Origin: Gammaproteobacteria bacterium
GTDB taxonomy: Bacteria; Pseudomonadota; Gammaproteobacteria; Pseudomonadales; Azotimanducaceae_A
NCBI GenBank assembly: GCA_012960755.1
Contig: DUAT01000072.1
Span: forward strand, 244,448 to 308,447
DNA: 64,000 nucleotides
Reading direction: 5' to 3'
Shown piece by piece: positions 16,145 through 24,427 of the stretch (position 1 is its first letter; each line of letters starts with the position of its first letter). Position numbers and translations under genes: made by a program. The notes beneath the pieces are model-generated. The model made no database searches. It saw only the letters and a list, made by a program, of their open reading frames with translations, and had not been told where the DNA came from.

Positions 16145-18043
16145 TTAAAGATCATGGTTTCTGAACCACTGTTCGAGTGTTAGCAGGTGCCAGATGGGTT
16201 GAGCGTTATCATTGCGTCCCTTTCGGTCCCGCTCAACCATGTCGGTTAATGCCTGTTTGTTAAACCAGGGCCGACCGGCCAGCCCATTGTCAGATAACAC
16301 GTAGTCATCAACCATGTCCGTGAGCTGGGTACTCATCCATGATCGCAATGGTAAGGTGAACGATGACTTTGGGCGATAGACGATTTCCCTGGGTAGCCAC
16401 TTTTCTGCCACTTTTTTCAGTACATACTTACTTTGGTTACCTTTGATCTTCAATTCTGATGCGATGCGAAAGGACAACTCGACGACCTTTTTATCGATAA
16501 ACGGCACCCGTACTTCGGTCGATGCAGCCATACTGGCCCTATCCGTGTAGGTTTGGTTTAACGAGACCATAAACAATTGCATATCGGTGTAGCACATTCT
16601 GTCGAGTAAGGGACGATGATGGTCGGTATTAAAAATGTCGTGATGGTTTTTTAGGATGCTGTCGAAGTGCCGTTCGCTGTTGGGAGAGAGGTCTGCCAGC
16701 GTGTCACGATCATAATAGGTGTAGCTGCGAAAAAACGAATCCGCTACAGGTAATTCTGCAAAACCTAAGAACCGTTTTGCCCACCTCACAGGGATTAAAC
16801 CGCGGCCAGCAACACTGACCGGCAGCATGTCGAGCAGCGGTTTCACGGGTGCTCGAAGTAGAGCCGGGATTTGTTTGTACCGTTGCGCAATAAGTGTCGC
16901 CGCATGTTTGCGATAACCGCCAAACAGCTCGTCGGCTCCCATGCCTGACAGCAACACCTTTACCCCTTGTTCCCTGGCGGATTCGCAGATTAACAGTGTG
17001 CTGATCGCCGCGGAATCACCAATAGGCTCATCCAGATGGTGAACGATTATTGGTAGTAGGCTGGCCAGGTCTGGCTCGACCTGAATAGTGTCCAGGTTTA
17101 CCTTCAGGTGCTTAGCGACCTGTTTCGCATAGTGTGCATCGTCCGTCATGGCTTCGGCTTTCCTGGCCTGTTCACTAAACTCAATGGTGTAGCAATCCAG
17201 GGTTTCCAGTTCGGAACGAGCCATGGCAACCAACAGGCTGGAATCGAGCCCGCCACTGAGAAATGCAGATACTGGAACGTCGGCAACCAAATGGGACTTC
17301 ACCGATTCCAGCAGGACTTGTTCCAGTGACGCGACGGCTTCGATTTCAGAGGTGATCGAAGGCTGTTCCGGCGCGACTAACTGATCAGGATGATAAAAGG
17401 GGTAACTCGAAATTTGATGGTTGGCATCAATCTTAAGACAGTAGCCCGGTGGCAATTTTTTAACCTCATTCCAGATGCAGAGGTTCTCTGGAATAAAGGC
17501 ATAGAGTAACGATGCCGTCATGGCTTCCAGATTCAAACTGAACTGGGGTCGAAAAGCGGCTTCCAGCGTCTTTAGCTCCGACGCAAACGCAACGCCAGCA
17601 CCCGATAGCGGATAGTAAAACAATGGTTTGATACCAAACGGGTCCCGCACCAGCCAGGTTTGGCCGCTTGCTTCATCATGGATTGAAAAGGCAAACATCC
17701 CGCGCAGTTTTTGCAGTGAGTCCGGGCCCCATTTTCGCCACGCTTCGAGCACCACTTCGGTGTCGGAATCGGTGATAAAATCACAATGGCGTTTGAGTTC
17801 CTGCCGAATTTCCCGAAAGTTGTAAATCTCCCCGTTGAAGACGATAACCAGACCACCTTTGGCAAACGGCTGGTCACTGCGGCTGTTCAGGTCGAGAATT
17901 GACAGTCGCTGGTGGGCGAGGAAAATGCCGTTGCGAAGATAGTGACCGGATGCATCCGGTCCCCGATGCGCCTGCGTTTTTGCGGCTTGAATGAGTCGTT
18001 CAGGGTCCGAACCACAATTGATAACACCGAATATTCCACACAC
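16145..18043 (-). CDS. asnB: Asparagine synthetase-type amidotransferase (AsnB family)
   Basis: The family converts aspartate to asparagine with glutamine and ATP. Cluster-associated members may amidate sugar carboxylates. The 632-residue protein starts MCGIFGVINC, so the N-terminal nucleophile is Cys2. The glutaminase domain has RLSILDL (46-52), NGEIYN (70-75) and SDTEVV (93-98). The synthetase domain carries the PP-loop SGGLDSS (263-269). It is the longer 600-plus residue form common in polysaccharide loci. The start is GTG at 18043. Amidation of a uronic acid in the glycan is an inference from context. Confidence 0.9.
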   Translation of the reverse strand: MCGIFGVINCGSDPERLIQAAKTQAHRGPDASGHYLRNGIFLAHQRLSILDLNSRSDQPFAKGGLVIVFNGEIYNFREIRQELKRHCDFITDSDTEVVLEAWRKWGPDSLQKLRGMFAFSIHDEASGQTWLVRDPFGIKPLFYYPLSGAGVAFASELKTLEAAFRPQFSLNLEAMTASLLYAFIPENLCIWNEVKKLPPGYCLKIDANHQISSYPFYHPDQLVAPEQPSITSEIEAVASLEQVLLESVKSHLVADVPVSAFLSGGLDSSLLVAMARSELETLDCYTIEFSEQARKAEAMTDDAHYAKQVAKHLKVNLDTIQVEPDLASLLPIIVHHLDEPIGDSAAISTLLICESAREQGVKVLLSGMGADELFGGYRKHAATLIAQRYKQIPALLRAPVKPLLDMLPVSVAGRGLIPVRWAKRFLGFAELPVADSFFRSYTYYDRDTLADLSPNSERHFDSILKNHHDIFNTDHHRPLLDRMCYTDMQLFMVSLNQTYTDRASMAASTEVRVPFIDKKVVELSFRIASELKIKGNQSKYVLKKVAEKWLPREIVYRPKSSFTLPLRSWMSTQLTDMVDDYVLSDNGLAGRPWFNKQALTDMVERDRKGRNDNAQPIWHLLTLEQWFRNHDL

Positions 18044-18232
18044 ACTTACGACCTAAAGTGGCTGATAGCAAGGTGGGTGAAGCGAAGTCGGTATGATTGG
18101 TGCGTGCTGGTGAAAATGCAAAGCCTTTTTTTGTTCTGGATGTGTCAGCTTAACGAAAGTTGGTTTCCAGTAGAACCATTTTTGGCTCAATCGTTATTGA
18201 AGATGGTGCCCTCCACCCTAAGGCGTTAGTCA
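18044..18232. other. Spacer between the oxidoreductase and asparagine synthetase genes
   Basis: The 189 bases contain no open frame I can support. This is the only sizeable gap between ffh and asnB, so a promoter for the downstream minus-strand genes could lie here. None is clear. Confidence 0.3.
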
Positions 18233-20407
18233 TCATTCAACGTCAAGGGCGCTGATATCAACCTGCATCGGTTGATTGATGATCAGGGACTCAATGGATT
18301 TAATGGCAGCAATACTGGTGTTCATAAGCGCCTCGTAACTGATGCAATTGTTACCATCTGCTAGCTGATCCAACCAGATAGCCAGCATCGCCTGCTGACC
18401 TTTGTCCTGGGAAAGCTTCTTCCTGTGCACCGTCTTCTTTTCATTTTCGTACAAAACTAACTCGCGAAAATCGACGATGACGCCGGATCTTCCACCACCA
18501 AAGACCTCAATTCGTTCTTTTGAAAGCGCTTTCGAACCGTCTGCCGTGTAAGTAATATTCGCGACGCTGCCATTGCCGAAACTCGCGCAAATACAAAAAT
18601 TGTCATTCAACAAGGCTGATTTGTTAGGCTTACTGGTGGCCACAGCGAACACGCTGGCTATTTTACTGCCGCAGATTGCCCCGGCAAGATCAAGAAAATG
18701 GCAGCCTTCCCCGATCAGGCGACCTCCACCGATTAAAGGGTCCAGGGTCCAGTGATCATCGGGCAGGGCACCCGCGTTAACGCGCAGATTGACGACTAAC
18801 GGGCTTTGGCAATCCTGAAAGTGATTCATCAGCGCAATGGTCATAGGTGCGAACCGCCTGTTGAAGCCGACCATCAGGTTGACACTTTTCTTTTTAGTCA
18901 CCGTTTGATGTATGTTTGCGAGCTCTTCCAGTGTGAGCGCCAGTGGCTTTTCGACATAAACCCGTTTGCCCAGCTCGATCGCCGCAACCACCGAGCTGGC
19001 ATGAGAATCATGCCTGCTGGCTATCATCACAACATCAGATTTATCGGCGAGAATTTGTGACAGGTCGTCTGCCGCGAACTGGAAACCAAATCGGTCGCTG
19101 ACGGTTTTTGCGGTTCTGCCACTGGCAGTGCTGACACCCCGAAATTCAACCTGCTGCAACGAATTCAATGCTGGTAACAGCGAAGCGGTCGCATAGTTTC
19201 CGGCACCATAGAGTGAGATACCCACCTTTCCCGTTGCCAGTGGTTTACCAACGGATTCTGCCACCCTTTTTGTTTCATTGCCCGGTACTGGTTTTTGATA
19301 TTCAAGCAATATCCCCAGGTAGGGCTCGATTCTGTCGCCCGCTATCATCGAGTAGGCTGAACTCGCATCATCTAAAGGAAATCTATGAGTTATCAGGCTG
19401 TCAATATCTATCGATTTTTTCTCAACCAGGCCGAGGAAAGTCACCATGTTTCGCTGTTCTGTGAACCGCACATACCCATAGGGGTAATCAAGCCCGGATT
19501 CCTCATATGAACTGTCATAGCGCCCCGGGCCGTAGGAACGTGAAATGACCAGGCTGATCTCTTTGCGAAAATAGTGTTCCCGGGGAATATCCATGCGGAC
19601 AGCACCAATCACCACCACCCTGCCCTTCTCACGGGTCACTTCACCGCTGACTTCGATAGGCTGATTACTGCTGGTTCCTGCACACACCAACACACCATCG
19701 ACCCCTTTGCCTTCGGTCAACCCCAGACACCCCTCCAACAGGGACGCGCTCGCCAAGCCTGTGGCGCCAAAAGTTTCTGACAACTTAACCATGGCGGGAT
19801 CCAGGTCAGAACCAATGACATGGCATCCATTTGCTCTGAGCAATTGCACCACCAGTTGTCCAACCAATCCCAGGCCAATGACTAAAAACGTTTCACCCAG
19901 CTTCGGTTCGGCGAGTCGAACGCCCTGCAGTGCAATCGACCCTATCGTCGCGAATGCTGCATGTTCGTCGCTAACAGCATCAGGTACTTTGGCGATCAGA
20001 TTCCTGGGGACCGCAACAACCTCCGCATGGTTGGCGTAATCTGCCCCAGCGCAGGCGACTCGATCACCCGGCATGATTCCCTCGACCAATCCTCCGGCAG
20101 CAATGACCGTTCCGCAGGAACTGTATCCCAGGGGATTTTCCTCGCCTAACCGAGAAGTCACCGTTCTCAGGGTCTTGGCGATACCTTCTGTTCTCAGCTT
20201 GGCCAGCACCTGTCTGACAAGATCAGGACGCGCCTGGGCTTTTTGCAGAAGATTCTTTTTCCCCAGGTCAATCTTGGATTTTTCAGTACCCGCGCTGATC
20301 ACAGAGACGTGATTTCTCACCAGGACAAAGTTGTCTTTAAGATTTGGGATCGGCACGTCCTGTACTTCTACAACACCGGTGCGCAACGTCTGTGTGACCT
20401 GTTTCAT
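18233..20407 (-). CDS. Two-domain Zn-type dehydrogenase / Gfo-Idh-MocA oxidoreductase
   Basis: The 724-residue fusion protein has an N-terminal medium-chain (zinc alcohol dehydrogenase-like) half, about residues 1-365. It shows NHVSVISAGTEKSKID, NPLGYSSCGTVI, PGDRVACAG and a Rossmann FLVIGLGLVGQLV. The C-terminal Gfo/Idh/MocA half, about residues 390-700, shows GISLYGAGNYATASLLPALN, VYVEKPLALT and VNLMVGFNRRFAP. Such bi-domain enzymes are frequent in surface-polysaccharide clusters and probably modify a nucleotide sugar; the exact reaction is unknown. Its ATG overlaps the ffh stop codon (ATGA at 20404-20407), so it is translationally coupled to ffh and is the first gene of the island. Confidence 0.88.
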   Translation of the reverse strand: MKQVTQTLRTGVVEVQDVPIPNLKDNFVLVRNHVSVISAGTEKSKIDLGKKNLLQKAQARPDLVRQVLAKLRTEGIAKTLRTVTSRLGEENPLGYSSCGTVIAAGGLVEGIMPGDRVACAGADYANHAEVVAVPRNLIAKVPDAVSDEHAAFATIGSIALQGVRLAEPKLGETFLVIGLGLVGQLVVQLLRANGCHVIGSDLDPAMVKLSETFGATGLASASLLEGCLGLTEGKGVDGVLVCAGTSSNQPIEVSGEVTREKGRVVVIGAVRMDIPREHYFRKEISLVISRSYGPGRYDSSYEESGLDYPYGYVRFTEQRNMVTFLGLVEKKSIDIDSLITHRFPLDDASSAYSMIAGDRIEPYLGILLEYQKPVPGNETKRVAESVGKPLATGKVGISLYGAGNYATASLLPALNSLQQVEFRGVSTASGRTAKTVSDRFGFQFAADDLSQILADKSDVVMIASRHDSHASSVVAAIELGKRVYVEKPLALTLEELANIHQTVTKKKSVNLMVGFNRRFAPMTIALMNHFQDCQSPLVVNLRVNAGALPDDHWTLDPLIGGGRLIGEGCHFLDLAGAICGSKIASVFAVATSKPNKSALLNDNFCICASFGNGSVANITYTADGSKALSKERIEVFGGGRSGVIVDFRELVLYENEKKTVHRKKLSQDKGQQAMLAIWLDQLADGNNCISYEALMNTSIAAIKSIESLIINQPMQVDISALDVE

Positions 20408-21774
20408 CCAGGGAATCCGCCACCTGGCCTATTCATCATGCCGTCCATGCCACGCATCATGTTCGCCATACCACCCTTTTTGGACATCTTTTTCATCATT
20501 TTTTGCATCTGTTTATGCTGTTTCAGGAGTCGATTGACATCCTGGATCTGGGTCCCTGAGCCCGCGGCAATACGACGTTTCCTGGAGCCATTCACCACAT
20601 CGGGATATCGACGTTCACCTTTCGTCATGGAATTTATAATAGCTTCCATTTGACCAAACGGATTTTCAGCCATTTTTTCCTGGGCTGCCTTGGCCATGCC
20701 ACCCATACCCGGCATCTTTTCCAGCATGCTGGAGATACCACCCATATTGTTCATCTGCTGAATCTGATCACGAAAGTCTTCCAAATCAAATTTCTTACCC
20801 TTTTTGATCTTCCTCGCCAGTTTTTTGGCTTTCTTCTTGTCTATCTTTTGCTCTGCTTCCTCAATCAGGCTGAGCACGTCGCCCATGCCTAGAATACGGG
20901 ACGCGATCCGATCCGGGTAAAAAGCCTCCAGGGCATCAATCTTTTCACCCACGGCCATAAACTTGATGGGTTTACCGGTAACTGATCGAACTGACAACGC
21001 TGCACCACCCCGGGCATCACCATCGGTTTTTGTGAGGATTATGCCGGTCAGCGGTAATACTTCGCCAAAAGACCGGGCTGAATTCGCCGCGTCCTGTCCG
21101 GTCATCGCATCGACGACGAAGAGAGTCTCGATGGGGTCAAGATTCCCGTGCAAGGTCTTGATCTCTGCCATCATATCTTCATCAATATGCAAACGACCGG
21201 CAGTATCCACGATCAACACGTCAGCAAACTGTTTTTTTGCGGCTACAAGCGCATTTTTAGCGATATCCGCCGGTTTCTGGCTCGGATCGCTTTCGAAGAA
21301 ATCAACTTCCGCTTCTGCTGCCAGGGTGCGCAGCTGATCGATAGCGGCAGGCCGATAGACATCGGTGCTGACAACCATCACCTTCTTTTTCTCGCGATTT
21401 TTTAACCACAGTGCCAGTTTGGCCGTGGAGGTAGTCTTGCCTGCGCCCTGCAAGCCCGCCATCAGGATGACGCCCGGGGGTTGGGTGGTCAGGTTCAAGG
21501 TATCGTTTACTGCACCCATTGTCCGGATGAGCTCGTCGTTAACAATCTTAACGAACACCTGCCCGGGGGACAGAGCCTGGGTGACTTCCTGGCCCACCGC
21601 GCGAATTCGAACATGGTCAATAAATTCCTTGACCGCAGACAAGGCTACATCAGCTTCAAGCAAAGCCATGCGTACTTCACGCAAAGTACCCTGAATATTC
21701 TCTTCGGTTAGCCTCGATTTACCCGAAATGCTACTGAGTGTGGCACTTAGACGCTCTGTTAATGAATCAAACAC
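20404..21774 (-). CDS. ffh: Signal recognition particle protein Ffh (SRP54)
   Basis: Ffh binds 4.5S RNA and nascent signal sequences and delivers ribosomes to FtsY. The 456-residue protein has an N-domain (1-90), a GTPase domain with GLQGAGKTT (107-115), DTAGR, TKTDGDARGG, and a Met-rich M domain to the C-terminus (MMKKMSKKGGMANMMRGM). Downstream it normally has rpsP. Here its stop codon overlaps a polysaccharide gene. It is divergent from ypjD. Confidence 0.98.
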   Translation of the reverse strand: MFDSLTERLSATLSSISGKSRLTEENIQGTLREVRMALLEADVALSAVKEFIDHVRIRAVGQEVTQALSPGQVFVKIVNDELIRTMGAVNDTLNLTTQPPGVILMAGLQGAGKTTSTAKLALWLKNREKKKVMVVSTDVYRPAAIDQLRTLAAEAEVDFFESDPSQKPADIAKNALVAAKKQFADVLIVDTAGRLHIDEDMMAEIKTLHGNLDPIETLFVVDAMTGQDAANSARSFGEVLPLTGIILTKTDGDARGGAALSVRSVTGKPIKFMAVGEKIDALEAFYPDRIASRILGMGDVLSLIEEAEQKIDKKKAKKLARKIKKGKKFDLEDFRDQIQQMNNMGGISSMLEKMPGMGGMAKAAQEKMAENPFGQMEAIINSMTKGERRYPDVVNGSRKRRIAAGSGTQIQDVNRLLKQHKQMQKMMKKMSKKGGMANMMRGMDGMMNRPGGGFPG

Positions 21775-22020
21775 GAACCTGTCCTGGCTTCAATTATACG
21801 AGCGGCGAATTATAGCGGGCCGGGAATCAAATGGCACACTTACCCGATGGTTGTGTGCTTGACCCTGTTCTTGGGATCGCCAGCTAAACTGTAATTATTC
21901 GGTGCTGCTGGCGGAAACCATTCAACTTAACAGGCACATTGTGTAACAATCACAGTGTAATAATCACAGTGTTACAATCACTACTTAAGCCAACTCACTC
22001 TTGGGATTCAACCAGACCCG
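21775..22020. promoter_or_regulatory. ffh-ypjD divergent regulatory region with a triple 14-bp repeat
   Basis: On the minus strand there are two TATAAT hexamers (complement of 21793-21798 and 21809-21814) upstream of ffh, without a strong matching -35. On the plus strand side, three 14-bp imperfect tandem units (GTGTAACAATCACA, GTGTAATAATCACA, GTGTTACAATCACT) occupy 21941-21982, about 40 bases before ypjD. They could be a regulator-binding array or replication-slippage repeats. Confidence 0.45.
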
Positions 22021-22842
22021 ATGAATGTCGTTATCTCAGGCGCCGTAATTTCCGGCAGTCTGGCTTGTATCATGTATCTGCTCAGTGCTGCAGTACAAAT
22101 GACAAGCCTGCGCGAGGAAGTTAACTCAAAACGCTCGATCGTCATCGTGACCGCCATTATCGCGATCATCCTGCATGGCATTTTTACCTACCAGGAGATC
22201 TACACACCCGCAGGGATCAATATAGGCATCTATCCCATGGCTTCATTGACGTCCCTGGCAATTGCCACAATCGTCGTCGCAAGCAGCCTCCGGCGCCCGG
22301 TGGGAAACCTGCTTATTATCCTGCTGCCATTCGCGACATTGACCGTGCTGCTTTCCCTGTTGCAGGAAGGATCTTATGCGCCCAGAACCGATATTACAGA
22401 TGGTATTTTTGTCCATATCGCACTGTCGGTTGTTGCCTACAGCCTACTCGCTATCGCCGCGTTTCAGGCAGCACTGCTATCCCTGGGTGATTACGAGCTG
22501 AAACATCGAAATCTGGCAGTTTTACGCCGCATGCCACCATTACAGACTATGGAAAGCCTGTTATTTGAACTCATCTGGGTCGGGCTGATCTTCCTCAGCT
22601 TATCCATACTCACCGGCTTCACTTTTTTTGGTGATTCAGACGGTGGCAGAGCGGGTCTGATACACCACACAATCATTACCCTGACGGCCTGGGTGGTCTT
22701 TGCAGTTCTACTCTGGGGGCGATACAGGCTGGGATGGCGCGGCTCACTGGCTTCTCGCTGGACGCTGGCAGGATTCGGTCTGCTGCTGATCGGGTATTTT
22801 GGCAGCAAATTGGTGCTGGAACTGGTTCTCGGGCGAGTCTAG
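22021..22842 (+). CDS. ypjD: CcsA-like inner-membrane protein YpjD (CorE)
   Basis: The 273-residue integral membrane protein has about eight helices of the cytochrome c assembly (CcsA/HemX) type. Conserved features include the HIALSVVAYSLLAIAAFQAAL segment and a C-terminal histidine region GLIHHTIITLTAWVVFA. It is encoded between ffh and corB as in E. coli, where ypjD/corE is linked genetically to magnesium and cobalt transport. The biochemical role is not established. Confidence 0.88.
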   Translation: MNVVISGAVISGSLACIMYLLSAAVQMTSLREEVNSKRSIVIVTAIIAIILHGIFTYQEIYTPAGINIGIYPMASLTSLAIATIVVASSLRRPVGNLLIILLPFATLTVLLSLLQEGSYAPRTDITDGIFVHIALSVVAYSLLAIAAFQAALLSLGDYELKHRNLAVLRRMPPLQTMESLLFELIWVGLIFLSLSILTGFTFFGDSDGGRAGLIHHTIITLTAWVVFAVLLWGRYRLGWRGSLASRWTLAGFGLLLIGYFGSKLVLELVLGRV

Positions 22843-22940
22843 AAGGGTGCCAGCTAGTATCTTGTACACCATATATCACTTGAATTGCGCCCCATAATTA
22901 GATAAAACGTTTTTCCACAAATTGAAAAGGTCATCCCTTT

Positions 22941-24203
22941 TTGGAAGATCCTTCGCTTGAATTCTTATTTGGATTCATTTTTTTCCTGATTATTGTTTCA
23001 GCATACTTCTCAGGTTCTGAAACAGCCATGATGGCGCTCAACCGCTATCGGTTAAAACACCTGGTCAACGAGGGTCATCGAGGCGCGAAACAGGCTGCCC
23101 GACTACTCGAACGTCCCGACCGACTGTTAAGTGTCATCCTGATAGGGAACAATCTCGCCAATTTTTCTGCCGCTTCGCTGGCAACATTGATCGCCCTCGA
23201 ATTGTTTGGTGACAAAGGCATTGTGTTTGCCCCGGTAGTTTGCACGCTGGTGTTCCTGATTTTCGCCGAGGTGGCTCCAAAGACAATTTCTGCTGCCTAC
23301 CCTGAAAAAGTCGCTTTGCCTTCATCTTATTTGTTGCGACCGCTGATGTGGATTCTGTTTCCACTGGTGTGGCTGGTTAATAATTTCGCCAACGCCATGT
23401 TGCGTCTGGTGGGAATCCGCGGAGAAGACGTTGTTGACGACGAATTGAGCGCGGAAGAGTTACGGACCGTAGTCGATGAAGGTTCAAACATTTCTGCTCA
23501 TCCACAGAATATGATGCTGGGTGTGCTGGATTTGGCGAATGTGACGGTAGAAGACATCATGGTACCCAGGGCAGAGATTTTCGGTATCGACATCGAGGAT
23601 GATCTTGGCGAAATCATTGCCCAGATTCGCTCGTCACAGCATACCCGCGTGCCAGTTTTCAAAGAGAACATCGACAAGATTATTGGCATCCTGCACTTAA
23701 GGAATGCTGCCAAGTTTCTGACGGAAGAGGAACTGACCAAGGCATCCATCCTGCAGGTCGTAGAGGATCCCTACTTCGTTCCGGAAAACACGCCTCTGCA
23801 GACGCAACTGGTTAATTTCCAGAAACAAAAAGAACGCCTGGGGCTGGTAGTTGATGAATACGGAGATATTCTGGGCATTGTTGCCATCGAGGATATCCTC
23901 GAGGAGATTGTTGGTGAGTTCACAACCGATCTCGCGGACACCAACGTGGATATCCACCCCCAGCACGACGATTCCCAACTCATCGATGGCGGCATGCATA
24001 TCAGGCTAATCAACCGCCGCTTAAAGTGGCAAATGCCACAGGATGGCCCCAAGACTTTAAGTGGCCTGATTATCGAGCACCTGGAGACGATTCCGGAATC
24101 CAACGTGTGCATTGTCCAGGGGAACTACCGGATCGAAGTCATACAGATTCAGGACAACATGATTAAGTCGGCGAAGGTCTGGGAAGTGGGTGAGCCGTTC
24201 TAA
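22941..24203 (+). CDS. corB: CNNM/HlyC-CorC-family transporter or efflux regulator (CorB, YfjD)
   Basis: The 420-residue protein has an N-terminal DUF21/CNNM membrane domain (about 1-190, with FSGSETAMMALNRYRL and LIGNNLANFSAASLATL). A CBS-domain pair follows (about 200-330, VEDIMVPRAEIFGIDIED and VDEYGDILGIVAIEDILEEIV), and a CorC_HlyC domain lies at the C-terminus. Members are tied to magnesium/cobalt export. The start is TTG at 22941 with an AAAGG about 13 bases upstream. It follows ypjD by about 100 bases. Confidence 0.9.
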   Translation: MEDPSLEFLFGFIFFLIIVSAYFSGSETAMMALNRYRLKHLVNEGHRGAKQAARLLERPDRLLSVILIGNNLANFSAASLATLIALELFGDKGIVFAPVVCTLVFLIFAEVAPKTISAAYPEKVALPSSYLLRPLMWILFPLVWLVNNFANAMLRLVGIRGEDVVDDELSAEELRTVVDEGSNISAHPQNMMLGVLDLANVTVEDIMVPRAEIFGIDIEDDLGEIIAQIRSSQHTRVPVFKENIDKIIGILHLRNAAKFLTEEELTKASILQVVEDPYFVPENTPLQTQLVNFQKQKERLGLVVDEYGDILGIVAIEDILEEIVGEFTTDLADTNVDIHPQHDDSQLIDGGMHIRLINRRLKWQMPQDGPKTLSGLIIEHLETIPESNVCIVQGNYRIEVIQIQDNMIKSAKVWEVGEPF

Positions 24204-24258
24204 AAAGCCAAATGGCGCCTGTTGGGGACAGACAATGGTAAGAGCCTAGTGTGGGTGC

Positions 24259-24318
24259 TTAATCAAAATTTTCTTGATTAATCCACGTTGAGTGGAGAGG
24301 AGTCCCTTTCCACTCAAC
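24259..24318. repeat. Two adjacent palindromes between the convergent corB and leuA genes
   Basis: TTAATCAA (24259-24266) pairs with TTGATTAA (24274-24281). GTTGAGTGGA (24287-24296) pairs perfectly with TCCACTCAAC (24309-24318). They may be a bidirectional end point for the two convergent genes. The stretch GTTGAGTGGAGAGGAGTCCC is closely matched by sequence at 57127-57152. Confidence 0.6.
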
Positions 24319-24427
24319 ACTCTTCCCGTCTCTTCTGCAAGATAGGTTCCATACACAAACACTCCTCTCACCTCGACGCGGTTATTGAAAATGAAGCTCG
24401 AGTAATTACCACTCTGTTCCGACCAAA

